Assembly (NCBI RefSeq): GCF_001006805.1
Contig: NZ_LN811361.1
Location: forward strand, 67,248-131,247
Source of the DNA: Microvirga massiliensis
GTDB lineage: Bacteria > Pseudomonadota > Alphaproteobacteria > Rhizobiales > Beijerinckiaceae
Length of the DNA: 64,000 bases
Reading direction: 5' to 3'
Both the position numbers and the translations under genes were made by a program. The notes beneath the pieces are model-generated. The model did not search any database, had not been told where the DNA came from, and was given only the letters and a program-made list of their open reading frames with translations. The stretch's first letter is position 1. The number at the start of each line of letters is the position of its first letter. Below are positions 8,049 to 17,439 of this stretch, piece after piece.

Positions 8049-9386
8049 ATGAGCGAGACCACGCTGACCCGCCGGCGCTTCGTTCAGACGACCGCCGCCT
8101 CGGCCACACTGATCGCAGCCCCCTTCGTGCGCAGCGCGCATGCGGCCGGATCCTTGTCGGTCGCATTCTGGGACCACTGGGTCCCCGGAGCGAACAAAGC
8201 CACCGAGGAGATCGCGCGGGCTTGGGCCGACAAGGAAAAAGTCGACCTCAAGATGGATTTCATCACGTCACAGGGAAACAAGAACCGGCTGACGGTTGCC
8301 GCCGAGGCCCAGGCAAAGTCAGGGCATGACATCTTCGCGCACCAGGTCTGGTGGCCCCACGAGTTCGCGGACCTTCTCGAGCCCGTCAATGACGTCATGA
8401 CGGAGGTCATCAAGCAGAACGGCAACGTCAACGGAACGATCGACTACCTCGGTAAAGCCAAGGACAAGTGGCTCGCCGTGCCTGCGACGGTCGGCAGCCA
8501 GATCAAGGGGCCTTGCTCCCGAATCGACCTGATGAAGCAGCATGCCGGGATCGACGTGCAGGCCATGTACCCGGCCGGCAGCGAGCCCAAGGCCGAGAAC
8601 TGGAATCTGGACACGTTTCTCAAGGCTGCGGAAGCCTGCCACAAGGCGGGCGTACCATTCGGCATCGGGCTCGGCCAGACGACGGACTCGGTCGACACGG
8701 CCGGCGCGATCTTCCACGCCTTCGGGGCCAAGCTGGTCACCGAGGACGGGCAGTTGAACGTCAAGTCAGACGAGGTCCGGCAGGCCATGGAATATTTCCG
8801 GAAGCTTGCCCAGTTCCTGCCGCCGGACGCCCCGGCCTGGGACGATGCCTCCAACAACAAGTGGCTGGTCTCGGGTCGCGGCGCCCTGATCTGCAATCCG
8901 CCGAGTGCCTGGGCCGTCGCGAAGCGCGATGCGCCGGACATTGCCAAGCAGTGCTGGACGCACGGAATGCCGGCCGGCCCGAAGGGCCGCTACGCACCCT
9001 ACCTGCCCTATTTCTGGGGCATCTGGAACTTCTCGAAGAACAAATCGGCGGCGAAGAGCCTTCTGCTGGCGCTCTCCCAGCCCGATGCTATTGCGAAGAT
9101 GGTCGAGGTGAGCGGCGGTTACGACCTGCCGGCCTATGACAAGCTCACGACGCTCAAGACCTGGGCGGAGGCGGAACCCCCGAAGGGCACTCTTTACCAC
9201 TACCCGAATCCCTACAACCACCAGACGCTCTCGATCGCAGCCGCGCCAGCCCCGCCGTCCATCGCGACCCAGATTTACAATCAGGCCATCATGACCAAGA
9301 TGGTAGCCAGAAATCTCGAGGGAGAGCCTCTCGAAAAGACCCTGGCCTGGGCGGACAGCGAGGTGGAAGGCTTCCTCCGCGGCTGA
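8049..9386 (+). CDS. Sugar ABC transporter substrate-binding protein, Tat-exported
   Basis: A 445-residue family 1 extracellular solute-binding protein. Residues 6-11 (RRRFVQ) begin a twin-arginine signal with hydrophobic core (TTAASATLIAAPFV) and an AHA-A cleavage site near residue 30. The mature part has the order usual for carbohydrate-binding proteins: SVAFWDHWVPGANK, a hinge with GKAKDKWLAVP, and the aromatic-rich PYLPYFWGIWNFSKN. The open frame extends upstream to 7803, but GGGAGGAAAAATC and the signal peptide fix the start. It leads a three-gene operon with two permeases. Sugar identity cannot be told from the sequence. Confidence 0.85.
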   Translation: MSETTLTRRRFVQTTAASATLIAAPFVRSAHAAGSLSVAFWDHWVPGANKATEEIARAWADKEKVDLKMDFITSQGNKNRLTVAAEAQAKSGHDIFAHQVWWPHEFADLLEPVNDVMTEVIKQNGNVNGTIDYLGKAKDKWLAVPATVGSQIKGPCSRIDLMKQHAGIDVQAMYPAGSEPKAENWNLDTFLKAAEACHKAGVPFGIGLGQTTDSVDTAGAIFHAFGAKLVTEDGQLNVKSDEVRQAMEYFRKLAQFLPPDAPAWDDASNNKWLVSGRGALICNPPSAWAVAKRDAPDIAKQCWTHGMPAGPKGRYAPYLPYFWGIWNFSKNKSAAKSLLLALSQPDAIAKMVEVSGGYDLPAYDKLTTLKTWAEAEPPKGTLYHYPNPYNHQTLSIAAAPAPPSIATQIYNQAIMTKMVARNLEGEPLEKTLAWADSEVEGFLRG

Positions 9387-9394
9387 TCGCCGGT

Positions 9395-9424
9395 GGGTTG
9401 CCCGTCCGGAGAGATGGGCAACCC
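9395..9424 (+). promoter_or_regulatory. Intercistronic hairpin between binding protein and permease genes
   Basis: A perfect 9-bp inverted repeat (GGGTTGCCC / GGGCAACCC) with a 12-base loop lies 8 bases after the binding-protein stop codon, without a T tract. Such hairpins in ABC operons commonly protect the upstream mRNA or cause partial termination, so that more binding protein than permease is made. Confidence 0.6.
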
Positions 9425-9484
9425 GTGATGCCAAAACCAGGGGCAATTGCCCCCGGAGTCGCGGCCAAATCGCCAAGGTCGTCC

Positions 9485-10423
9485 ATGTCGCAAATTGCCG
9501 TTCGAGACGACGCCCCCGTACTCAGAGAGGCCCGGTCGCCCTCGCGAGTCCGCGGGTTTTTCGGGCAGAAGTCGACGGTAGCGTTCTTGTTCACCCTGCC
9601 GTTGATCATCCTGGTCACGGTTCTCGTCATCTATCCTGCCCTGTACTCGATATATCTCGCGATGCTCAGCAAGCGGATGGACCGCTTCGTGGGCCTGTCC
9701 AACTTCACGTTCCTGTTCACCCGTGAAACGTTCTGGATGGTCGTGAAGCAGTCCTGCATCTTCGCGATCACGGCCGTCTTTTTCAAAGCACTGATCGGGT
9801 TCGCAGTGGCGCATCTCGTCCACGCGATTCCCACGAAGGGGCAGCGCAAGTGGCGCGGCATGCTGCTCGTGCCATGGGTCATCCCGCCCGCGCTGTCCAC
9901 GCTGGCTTGGCTCTGGTTGTTCGACCCCTCCTATTCGGCCTTCAACTGGATCATCGTCCATCTCGGCGGCAGCCCGATTCCATGGACCGGAGAGGCGCTT
10001 TGGGCGCGGTTCTCGGTCATTCTGGTCAATATCTGGATCGGCTCGCCCTTCTTCATGATCATGTATCTTGCCGCACTGAAGTCGGTCCCCGCGGAGCTCT
10101 ACGAGGTCGCGACGCTCGACGGCGCCAGCTGGTTCCAGAAGCTCTGGTACATCACTCTGCCGATGATGCGGAACATCATCGCGATCACGACCTTGTTCTC
10201 GTTGATCGTCACCTTTGCGAATTTCGACATCGTTCGCATCCTCACCGCCGGCGGCCCGATCGACCGCACGCACGTCTTCGCGACATGGGCGTTCCAGGTC
10301 GGAATCGAAAGCGGCGACATCCCGCTCGGCGCGAGCGTCTCCCTGTTCATGGTGCCAATCCTGACCGTCGCAGCCATCATCATCCTGCGGGACGTCAACA
10401 AGCGCGGGGAGAGGATGCAGTGA
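9485..10423 (+). CDS. Sugar ABC transporter permease (MalF/UgpA type)
   Basis: A 312-residue inner-membrane protein with six predicted transmembrane helices beginning at about residue 27 (VAFLFTLPLIILVTVLVIYP). The cytoplasmic EAA loop reads ELYEVATLDGASWFQKLWYI, the docking site for the ATPase. It belongs to the carbohydrate CUT1 family. The ATG at 9485 (MSQIAVRD) has AAGG upstream; in-frame starts at 9398 and 9428 would place the N-terminus inside the intercistronic hairpin. Its stop overlaps the GTG of the second permease. Confidence 0.85.
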   Translation: MSQIAVRDDAPVLREARSPSRVRGFFGQKSTVAFLFTLPLIILVTVLVIYPALYSIYLAMLSKRMDRFVGLSNFTFLFTRETFWMVVKQSCIFAITAVFFKALIGFAVAHLVHAIPTKGQRKWRGMLLVPWVIPPALSTLAWLWLFDPSYSAFNWIIVHLGGSPIPWTGEALWARFSVILVNIWIGSPFFMIMYLAALKSVPAELYEVATLDGASWFQKLWYITLPMMRNIIAITTLFSLIVTFANFDIVRILTAGGPIDRTHVFATWAFQVGIESGDIPLGASVSLFMVPILTVAAIIILRDVNKRGERMQ

Positions 10424-11334
10424 CCGCAGGAACCCTGGCATCTTCTGGCAATGCCGTCGCTGCGACCGAGACCAGCCCACCGGGAAGCAATCGCAAATGG
10501 GCTCTGCGATGGGCCTATTTCTTCCTGTGCATCTTTGCGGGCTTTGCGCTTCTTCCTCCGCTCTACATGCTGATCACCGCGCTCAAGACGAGCACGGAAA
10601 TATCAGCGGCCACCAATCCCTGGTGGGTTTACGAGCCTACATTCGCGAACTTCATCGAGCTCCTCACGTCGCCGCTCTTCCTGACGTTCTTCAAGAACTC
10701 GGTGATCGTCTCGGTGCTGACGGTCCTCATCACGATGCTGATCAGCATCCCGGCGGCATTCGCCCTCTCGCGAATGAAGTTCTGGGGATCTGGCGTTCTG
10801 GCGACCGGAATATTCCTCACCTACCTCATTCCGGAGACGCTGCTGTTCATTCCGCTGTTCAAGATGTTCGCGACCCTACGCGACTGGACCGGGATCGAGC
10901 TCATCAATCGGTGGTACGTGCTGCTTCTGCTCTACCCGACTCTCACAGTGCCGTTCTGCACCTGGATTATGATCGGCTATTTCGCGTCGATCCCGAAGGA
11001 ACTCGACGAGGCGGCGCTGATCGATGGCGCCAGCTGGACGCAGATGCTGACGAAGATTTTCATGCCGGTTGCGATGCCGGGCATCATCGCGGCGACGATC
11101 TTCGCCTTCACGGTCGCATGGGCGCAATTCCTGTATCCGCTCGCCTTTACAACGTCACAGGACCAACTCGTGCTGAGCGTCGGCATCGCGACGACACTCA
11201 TCAAGGCCGATGTTTTCAACTGGGGGCAGATCATGGCGGGCGCACTCCTCGGAGCTGCGCCTCCTCTCATCATCTACGCTTTTCTGATGGATTACTACAT
11301 TGCCGGCCTGACGGCAGGCGCCACAAAGGGGTGA
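10420..11334 (+). CDS. Sugar ABC transporter permease (MalG/UgpE type)
   Basis: A 304-residue CUT1 permease with six predicted helices; the EAA loop is ELDEAALIDGASWTQMLTKI. The start is GTG, sharing bases with the stop of the preceding permease (GTGA), with GGGGAGAGG upstream. Together with the two genes before it, it forms an importer complex that still needs an ATPase; no ATP-binding gene follows, because the next gene encodes a PAP2 phosphatase. A shared MsmX-like ATPase elsewhere in the genome is a reasonable inference. Confidence 0.85.
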   Translation: MTAGTLASSGNAVAATETSPPGSNRKWALRWAYFFLCIFAGFALLPPLYMLITALKTSTEISAATNPWWVYEPTFANFIELLTSPLFLTFFKNSVIVSVLTVLITMLISIPAAFALSRMKFWGSGVLATGIFLTYLIPETLLFIPLFKMFATLRDWTGIELINRWYVLLLLYPTLTVPFCTWIMIGYFASIPKELDEAALIDGASWTQMLTKIFMPVAMPGIIAATIFAFTVAWAQFLYPLAFTTSQDQLVLSVGIATTLIKADVFNWGQIMAGALLGAAPPLIIYAFLMDYYIAGLTAGATKG

Positions 11335-11453
11335 TTCTTTCGCTGGCGGAGGAGCACGGATCCCAACGGGCATGACCGAAGGGTGATGTTCCCGCCGGTG
11401 AGGATCTACGGGTCGGACTTGACGCGCTGCCGCCAAGGGCCATCCTCCGGCCG

Positions 11454-12233
11454 ATGGAAACCTACCTGCAACGGGGGCGCACACTGCTCGGGCGCGTGCC
11501 CGGCCTTCGAATCCTGCTCGCTCACGCTGGTCGCCTCGAGCGACGGATCGTGGTTCCGCTCGGGGTTGCAGGAGCTGCGCTCCTCCTGTTCACCCGGATT
11601 GCCGGTGAGGTCGTCGAGGGCGACACGCGGGCCTTCGATGAGGCTGTCCTCCTGGCACTTCGGAGTTCTGGCGATCTCTCGGATCCGATCGGCCCCGTCT
11701 GGCTCGAAGAGATGATGCGCGACTTCACGGCGCTCGGAGGGACCGGAGTTCTCGCGATGCTGACGGTCGCCGTGGCCGGCTTTCTTCTCATGACCCGCAA
11801 GAGCCACGCAGCGGCCATGATCCTGGTCTCGGTCGTGAGCGGTGTCGTGTTGAGCAGCCTGCTCAAATGGGGATTCGCACGTCCACGGCCGGAACTCGTG
11901 CCGCACGAGGCTGCCGTCTACACGCAGAGCTTTCCGAGCGGGCATGCGATGATGTCCGCGGTCGTGTATCTCACCCTCGGAGCGCTCCTGGCGCGCACCC
12001 AGGCGCAGACCTCGGTGAAGATCTATCTTCTGGTCGTTGCCGGACTCCTGACCCTCCTCGTCGGAGCAAGCCGCGTCTATCTTGGAGTCCATTGGCCGAC
12101 GGACGTCATCGCGGGCTGGGCGCTGGGCTCTGTCTGGGCTCTCCTGTCGTGGCTTACGATGCTCTGGCTTCAAGAGAGAGGTGACGTGGAGTCCGAGACG
12201 GATCCATCCGATCCGCACCAGACCGCACGTTAG
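11454..12233 (+). CDS. PAP2 superfamily phosphatase
   Basis: A 259-residue integral membrane phosphatase with the three signature motifs in order: KWGFARPRP, PSGHAMMS and SRVYLGVHWPTDV, which carry the catalytic His pair and phosphate-binding Arg. Such enzymes dephosphorylate undecaprenyl pyrophosphate, phosphatidic acid or related lipid phosphates at the outer face of the inner membrane. About six hydrophobic segments are visible. The ATG has only a weak ribosome-binding site (AGGGCCATCC), so the start is uncertain. The gene is apparently monocistronic. Confidence 0.85.
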   Translation: METYLQRGRTLLGRVPGLRILLAHAGRLERRIVVPLGVAGAALLLFTRIAGEVVEGDTRAFDEAVLLALRSSGDLSDPIGPVWLEEMMRDFTALGGTGVLAMLTVAVAGFLLMTRKSHAAAMILVSVVSGVVLSSLLKWGFARPRPELVPHEAAVYTQSFPSGHAMMSAVVYLTLGALLARTQAQTSVKIYLLVVAGLLTLLVGASRVYLGVHWPTDVIAGWALGSVWALLSWLTMLWLQERGDVESETDPSDPHQTAR

Positions 12234-12428
12234 TGGGCCGGCCGATGACCCTCGCGGGGCGATCCTCTACTCCGGGTCGTCGATCCCCTGGTGGCCCTGT
12301 TTCCGCCTGCGTGAACGTCCTGCCAGGACTGTGGGCCTGATGGCGGACAGGCGCGACATTTGACCCGCGCGGCCAGTGATGTCTCAATTGCATCGGAGCC
12401 GATTACCCGGCCTGGGGAGGAGGGTCAG

Positions 12429-12668
12429 ATGCAGGCGAGCATGTGGTTGATCACACTCGGCACACTCCTCGTCATCTCCGGAATCGTCCTCATGGCCGCC
12501 CGGGCAATCTCGGGAGCAAGCCTGAGCGATCCGGGACGAGCGGGCAGCCCGGGTTCCACGCTGGAGCCCAAGCACCAGACCCGGGGCTTCGAGCTGAGCG
12601 CGAACTGGCCCGGCTTCGCTCTCGTGGGCCTCGGCGCCATGGTGCTGCTGGCAGCTGCCGTAATGTAA
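12429..12668 (+). CDS. Small two-helix membrane protein
   Basis: A 79-residue protein with a transmembrane helix at residues 5-25 (MWLITLGTLLVISGIVLMAA) and another at the C-terminus (GFALVGLGAMVLLAAAVM), joined by a polar loop. GGGGAGGAGGG before the ATG at 12429 is a strong ribosome-binding site. No family recognised; two-helix small membrane proteins of this type are common and mostly uncharacterised. Confidence 0.65.
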   Translation: MQASMWLITLGTLLVISGIVLMAARAISGASLSDPGRAGSPGSTLEPKHQTRGFELSANWPGFALVGLGAMVLLAAAVM

Positions 12669-13169
12669 GCACCCGTTCTCACCCCTGATACCGACAGTTC
12701 AGGCAAGTTCTGCATCGATTGACAACTAGGCAGCACTGCACGATCATTGGTTTGTAACAAGTTTGCACCGACCATCCAGGGCATGGTAGTCGGAGCGAGT
12801 TTGTCGCCTTGGCGGCCGCTCCCCGTGATGCGAGCGGCGCGGGGACCACGATGATGGCGAGAGCGAAATCAGCCATTGATCCGGGTGCAGGCGGTTTCCG
12901 CCCGGTCCTTTCTGCGGCCAAGCCCAGCTCCATTGGTTTCGCGTCGGCGCGTCGTACCCCTCAGCAGCGGTGGACCGTAGCCGGCCCGATCCGGCCCGGA
13001 CAATCCGCGAGCTTGCCGGCAGCTTCCCTTGAGAGTTCTGGGGACTATGCACGCCGGATGCGCGATCGGTTTCACAGCATGACGGGCAGTATACGCACGG
13101 GAGACAATGTTCCGTGATGTAGTTGCGTATCGATCATAGCCCGTCTCTACAGGGAAAGTTGAACGCGCA
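12669..13169. other. Intergenic region upstream of the oxidase operon
   Basis: About 500 bases with no convincing gene; the open frames here have no family likeness. A TTGACA at 12719-12724 followed after 17 bases by GATCAT (4 of 6 matches to TATAAT) is a possible sigma-70 promoter, but it lies 430 bases before coxM. The oxidase promoter is more likely within 13060-13160, where no consensus box stands out. Confidence 0.35.
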
Positions 13170-14048
13170 ATGGCCGTAGCGATCATATTAGCGCTCGTCG
13201 CAATCGGCTCCGTTTTGTTCCATGTCCTAAGCCCTTGGTGGTGGACGCCAATCGCGTCCAATTGGCACTACATCGACAACACGCTCGTCATCACGTTCTG
13301 GATCACGGGCGCCGTCTTCCTCACGGTCGTCTTGTTCCTGGCCTTCTGCGTCTGGCGTTTTCGCCACCAGGAGGGGCGGCGCGCCACTTACGAGCCCGAG
13401 AGCGGAAAGCTCGAACTCTGGCTGTCCATCGTCACGGGCGTCGGCGTTGCGGCCATGCTGGCGCCCGGGCTCCTGGTCTGGAAGCAGTTCATCACGGTTC
13501 CAGCCGATGCGTCCGAGGTCGAGATCGTCGGCCAGCAATGGCAATGGGCCTATCGCCTGCCCGGCAGCGACGGCCGCCTCGGCACCTCCGACACGCGCCT
13601 CGTCAGCTCCGACAATCCGCTTGGCCTCAATCCCAAGGACCCGAACGGACAGGACGACGTGATCGTGGAAGGTGGCGAACTGCATCTCCCGATCGGAAAA
13701 CCCGTGAAGGTTCTGCTCCGGTCCATCGACGTTCTGCACGATTTCTATGTGCCGGAGTTCCGGGCGAAGATGGACATGATCCCGGGCGCCGTCACTTATT
13801 TCTGGTTCACGCCGACGAGGAACGGGACCTTCGAGGTTCTCTGCGCCGAGTTGTGCGGCGTCGGTCACCCTCACATGCGTGGCACGGTCGTGGTTGAGCC
13901 CGAGGCCGAATATCAAGCTTGGCTCGCGCAGCAACGGACATTTGCCCAACTGTCGAGCCCCACGAAGCGGGCATCGGCGGAGCAGAGCGTGAATCTGCCG
14001 GTCGCGAGCCGGGGAAACGATTCCGGAACGGGAGGTGGGAGCCGGTGA
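13170..14048 (+). CDS. coxM: Cytochrome c oxidase subunit II (CoxM-like)
   Basis: A 292-residue subunit II with two N-terminal transmembrane helices and a periplasmic cupredoxin domain. The CuA ligands are complete: H190 (LHDFYV), then C225, E227, C229, H233 and M236 in CAELCGVGHPHM, so it accepts electrons from a cytochrome c, not from quinol. No C-terminal haem c domain is fused. First gene of a five-gene operon whose order (II, I, and two subunit III-like genes) matches Bradyrhizobium coxMNOP, an alternative aa3-type oxidase. Confidence 0.9.
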   Translation: MAVAIILALVAIGSVLFHVLSPWWWTPIASNWHYIDNTLVITFWITGAVFLTVVLFLAFCVWRFRHQEGRRATYEPESGKLELWLSIVTGVGVAAMLAPGLLVWKQFITVPADASEVEIVGQQWQWAYRLPGSDGRLGTSDTRLVSSDNPLGLNPKDPNGQDDVIVEGGELHLPIGKPVKVLLRSIDVLHDFYVPEFRAKMDMIPGAVTYFWFTPTRNGTFEVLCAELCGVGHPHMRGTVVVEPEAEYQAWLAQQRTFAQLSSPTKRASAEQSVNLPVASRGNDSGTGGGSR

Positions 14049-14142
14049 GGCTCATCCGTCATCCCATCCCGGAGACCGGGTGAGGTCATGCGCCGAGGCT
14101 CGTGCCCGTCCCCTCACCCGGAAAAGCGAGGAGAGCATTCGT

Positions 14143-15915
14143 ATGTCCGATGCCACGCTTGGTCCGACCGGCTTCATCCCGCCTGCCGAAGTCGAGGACG
14201 TCGAGCTTTATCACCCGCATAGCTGGCTGACCAAATACGTCTTCAGCCAGGACGCCAAGGTCATCGCGATCCAGTACTCAGCTACCGCCATGTCGATCGG
14301 ACTGGTGGCGCTCGTCCTGTCATGGCTGATCCGGATCCAGATCGCGTTTCCGGGCGCCCTCACCTTCATCGATGCGAGCGCTTACTATCAGTTCGTGACC
14401 ATGCACGGCATGATCATGGTCGTGTATCTGCTCACGGCTCTCTTCCTCGGTGGCTTCGGAAATTATCTCATCCCGTTGATGGTCGGCGCCCGGGACATGG
14501 TGTTCCCCTATGCCAACATGCTGAGCTACTGGATCTATCTGCTCGCGGTGCTGGTCCTGGTCGCCAGCTTCTTCACGGTGAGCGGCCCGACCGGTGCAGG
14601 ATGGACGCTCTATCCGCCTCAGGCCCTTCTCTCGGGCACGCCGGGACAGGATATCGGCATCATTCTGATGCTCGCATCACTCATCCTGTTCGTCATCGGC
14701 TTCACAATGGGCGGCTTGAACTACGTCGTGACGGTCCTGCAGGGTCGGGCGCGGGGCATGACGCTGATGCGGATGCCCCTGACCGTTTGGGGAATCTTCA
14801 CCGCCACCGTCATGGCTCTCCTCGCCTTTCCGGCGCTCTTCGTCGGAGCCGTGATGATGCTGTTCGACAAGGTTCTCGGCACCAGCTTCTTCATGCCGGC
14901 GCTACTCGATCTGGGTCAGCAACTGCAATACGGCGGCGGCTCGCCGCTCCTGTTCCAGCACCTGTTCTGGTTCTTCGGACATCCCGAAGTCTACATCGTC
15001 GCTCTTCCTGCATTCGGCATCGTATCCGATCTGATCAGCACGCATGCGCGCCGCAATATCTTTGGCTACCGCATGATGGTGTGGGCCATCGTGGCGATCG
15101 GCGCCCTAAGCTTCGTGGTCTGGGCGCATCACATGTATGTCAGCGGCATGAACCCGTATTTCGGCTTCTTCTTCGCTACTACGACTCTCGTCATCGCCGT
15201 TCCGACCGCTCTCAAGGTCTACAATTGGGTGCTCACGTTGTGGCGGGGTGACATCCACCTGACGCTCCCGATGCTGTTCGCGCTGGCGTTCATCGTCACC
15301 TTCCTGAACGGCGGCCTCACGGGCCTCTTCCTCGGCAACGTGGTCGTCGACGTTCCCCTCTCCGACACGATGTTCGTCGTCGCCCATTTCCATATGGTCA
15401 TGGGCGTGGCGCCGATCCTCGTCATCTTCGGAGCGATCTATCATTGGTATCCGAAAGTGACGGGACGCATGCTCGACGAGACGCTGGGCAGGATCCATTT
15501 CTGGGTCACGTTCCTCGGAGCCTATGCGATCTTCTTCCCGATGCATTATCTGGGGCTGCTCGGCATGCCGCGCCGCTACCATGAGGTCGGCGCGAGCTTC
15601 GTACCCCCCTCCGCCGACACGTTGAATGCCTTCATCACCGTGGCAGCCCTCGTCGTGGGAGCCACCCAGCTTCTCTTCGTGTTCAACCTGATCTGGAGCC
15701 TGCGGCATGGCGAGAAAGCCGGCGGCAATCCGTGGCGGGCGACCACGCTCGAGTGGCAGACCCCACAGACTCCGCCCGTACATGGCAACTGGGGCGCAGA
15801 GCTGCCGGTCGTCTATCGCTGGGCCTACGACTACAGCGTCCCTGGAGCCCCAGAAGATTTCATACCCCAGAACCAGCCCAATCCGTCGGAACCGCGCAGG
15901 GGCGTCGTGACGTGA
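14143..15915 (+). CDS. coxN: Cytochrome c oxidase subunit I (CoxN-like)
   Basis: A 590-residue haem-copper oxidase catalytic subunit with about 12 helices. Haem and CuB ligands are visible in TMHGMIMVVY, FFGHPEVYIVAL, VWAHHMYVSG and VVAHFHMVMG. The GHPEVY motif supplies the proton-channel glutamate and cross-linked tyrosine typical of A1-type oxidases. The start at 14143 is supported by GAGGAGAG 9 bases upstream; the frame is open further upstream but that would be non-homologous. Its stop overlaps the GTG of the following gene. Confidence 0.92.
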   Translation: MSDATLGPTGFIPPAEVEDVELYHPHSWLTKYVFSQDAKVIAIQYSATAMSIGLVALVLSWLIRIQIAFPGALTFIDASAYYQFVTMHGMIMVVYLLTALFLGGFGNYLIPLMVGARDMVFPYANMLSYWIYLLAVLVLVASFFTVSGPTGAGWTLYPPQALLSGTPGQDIGIILMLASLILFVIGFTMGGLNYVVTVLQGRARGMTLMRMPLTVWGIFTATVMALLAFPALFVGAVMMLFDKVLGTSFFMPALLDLGQQLQYGGGSPLLFQHLFWFFGHPEVYIVALPAFGIVSDLISTHARRNIFGYRMMVWAIVAIGALSFVVWAHHMYVSGMNPYFGFFFATTTLVIAVPTALKVYNWVLTLWRGDIHLTLPMLFALAFIVTFLNGGLTGLFLGNVVVDVPLSDTMFVVAHFHMVMGVAPILVIFGAIYHWYPKVTGRMLDETLGRIHFWVTFLGAYAIFFPMHYLGLLGMPRRYHEVGASFVPPSADTLNAFITVAALVVGATQLLFVFNLIWSLRHGEKAGGNPWRATTLEWQTPQTPPVHGNWGAELPVVYRWAYDYSVPGAPEDFIPQNQPNPSEPRRGVVT

Positions 15916-16616
15916 GGACAACCCTGCTGTTCCTCGCTTGTCTCGGTGTGATTGCGGCTTGGTGGTTGTTGCGGCAGGGGCTCTTCTCCAAGCCCTGGCT
16001 CGAGACGACCCCGAGCGGCGAATTGCCTCCCGAAACCCTGTCGCCCATACCGACAGCGAAGATCGGGCTCGGAGTCTTCATTGCTGTCGCGGGGACGTTG
16101 TTCGCCCTGTTCATCAGCGCCTATTCGATGCGGATGCAATTGGCGGATTGGTGGTCACCGCCGGCGCCGCCGATCCTGTGGTTCAACACGGGCGTCCTGA
16201 TCCTGAGCAGCAGCGCGTTGGAATGGGCGAAATGGTCCACACGAAACGAGGAGAGCACCGGTCTGCGGGCCGGCCTCGCCGTCGCGAGCATCGGCACACT
16301 GGTCTTTTTGATCGGGCAGGTGATCGCATGGCGGCAATTGGAGAGTGCGGGGTACTTCCTGAGCACCAATCCAGGCAATTCATTCTTCTACCTGATCACC
16401 GGGGCACACGCCGTGCATGTCCTGGGCGGCCTCGTTGCCCTGGGGATAACCGCCGACAAGGTCCGGCGTGTTTCCGATCCGGGCGAGGTTGGCCTGAGCG
16501 TCGAGTTGTGCGCCATCTACTGGCATTTCCTGCTGCTGGTTTGGCTCGTCCTGCTCGCCTTGCTGACGGGGTGGGCCAGCGATTTCGTCGCCATTTGCCG
16601 AGGTTTGCTGACGTAG
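15912..16616 (+). CDS. coxO: Cytochrome c oxidase subunit III-like protein (CoxO-like)
   Basis: A 234-residue membrane protein of the subunit III superfamily, with helices from residue 3 onward and the late motifs FFYLITGAHAVHVLGGL and CAIYWHFLLLVWLVLL near the C-terminus. The start is GTG at 15912 overlapping the coxN stop, with AGGGGC upstream. It diverges from the second subunit III gene downstream; both together resemble CoxO/CoxP of Bradyrhizobium. The N-terminus carries an additional hydrophobic segment with a proline-rich linker (SGELPPETLSPIP). Confidence 0.85.
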   Translation: MRTTLLFLACLGVIAAWWLLRQGLFSKPWLETTPSGELPPETLSPIPTAKIGLGVFIAVAGTLFALFISAYSMRMQLADWWSPPAPPILWFNTGVLILSSSALEWAKWSTRNEESTGLRAGLAVASIGTLVFLIGQVIAWRQLESAGYFLSTNPGNSFFYLITGAHAVHVLGGLVALGITADKVRRVSDPGEVGLSVELCAIYWHFLLLVWLVLLALLTGWASDFVAICRGLLT

Positions 16617-16706
16617 AGCATCATCGAGATGGACAACTCGGCAGAGAGGACGCGGTCGTGGCCAGGATCGGCGGAAACGATTGCGCTCGAGGAGAGGATT
16701 GAAGCG

Positions 16707-17429
16707 ATGGCAGAGGCGGCTCTGAGAACCACCGCGAACGCTCCCGTCAACCGCACGCGCTGGCGGAGCTTTGCTACGGACTGGGCGTCGGATCAGCGGG
16801 CCTTCAAGGATGTGTCCTGGGGAAAGGCCATGATGTGGATCTTCCTGCTGAGCGACACCTTCATCTTCGGCTGCTTCCTGCTCTCGTACATGACCGCGCG
16901 TATGTCGACGACCGTGCCATGGCCGAACACGAGCGTGGTCTTCGCCCTTGAGATCGGCCATATGCAGCTGCCGCTCCTCCTCATCGCAATCATGACCTTC
17001 GTCCTGATCACCAGCAGCGGGACGATGGCGATGGCCGTCAATTTCGGATACCGCCGCGATCGAAAGAAGACCGCCACTCTGATGCTGATGACGGCAGCTC
17101 TGGGCGCAACTTTCGTCGGCATGCAGGCCTTCGAATGGACCAAGCTCATCTCCGAAGGGGTCCGCCCCTGGGGAAACCCGTGGGGAGCAGCACAGTTCGG
17201 GGCGACCTTCTTCATGATCACCGGCTTCCACGGCACGCATGTCACGATCGGCGTGATCTTCCTTCTCGTGATTGCCCGCAAGGTCTTGCGGGGTGACTTC
17301 GACACCGGGAGGAAAGGTTTCTTCACCAGCCGGAAGGGGCAATACGAGATCGTCGAGATCATGGGGCTCTATTGGCACTTCGTCGATCTCGTCTGGGTGT
17401 TCATCTTCGCTTTCTTCTATCTCTGGTGA
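16707..17429 (+). CDS. coxP: Cytochrome c oxidase subunit III (CoxP-like)
   Basis: A 240-residue subunit III with about six helices and the family motifs WIFLLSDTFIFGCFLLSY, QAFEW, FMITGFHGTHVTIG and GLYWHFVDLVWVFIF. The ATG at 16707 has GGAGAGG 9 bases upstream; an in-frame ATG at 16629 would add 26 residues with weaker signals. Subunit III stabilises proton pumping by subunit I. It is the second subunit III-like gene in this operon, 90 bases after coxO by this start. Confidence 0.87.
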   Translation: MAEAALRTTANAPVNRTRWRSFATDWASDQRAFKDVSWGKAMMWIFLLSDTFIFGCFLLSYMTARMSTTVPWPNTSVVFALEIGHMQLPLLLIAIMTFVLITSSGTMAMAVNFGYRRDRKKTATLMLMTAALGATFVGMQAFEWTKLISEGVRPWGNPWGAAQFGATFFMITGFHGTHVTIGVIFLLVIARKVLRGDFDTGRKGFFTSRKGQYEIVEIMGLYWHFVDLVWVFIFAFFYLW

Positions 17430-17439
17430 GGGGAAGGCT

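Noticed and set aside
12809..13117. 102-codon open frame between the small membrane protein and coxM
   Set aside because: No ribosome-binding site, no family likeness, overlapped by equally long frames on the other strand; probably chance in GC-rich DNA.
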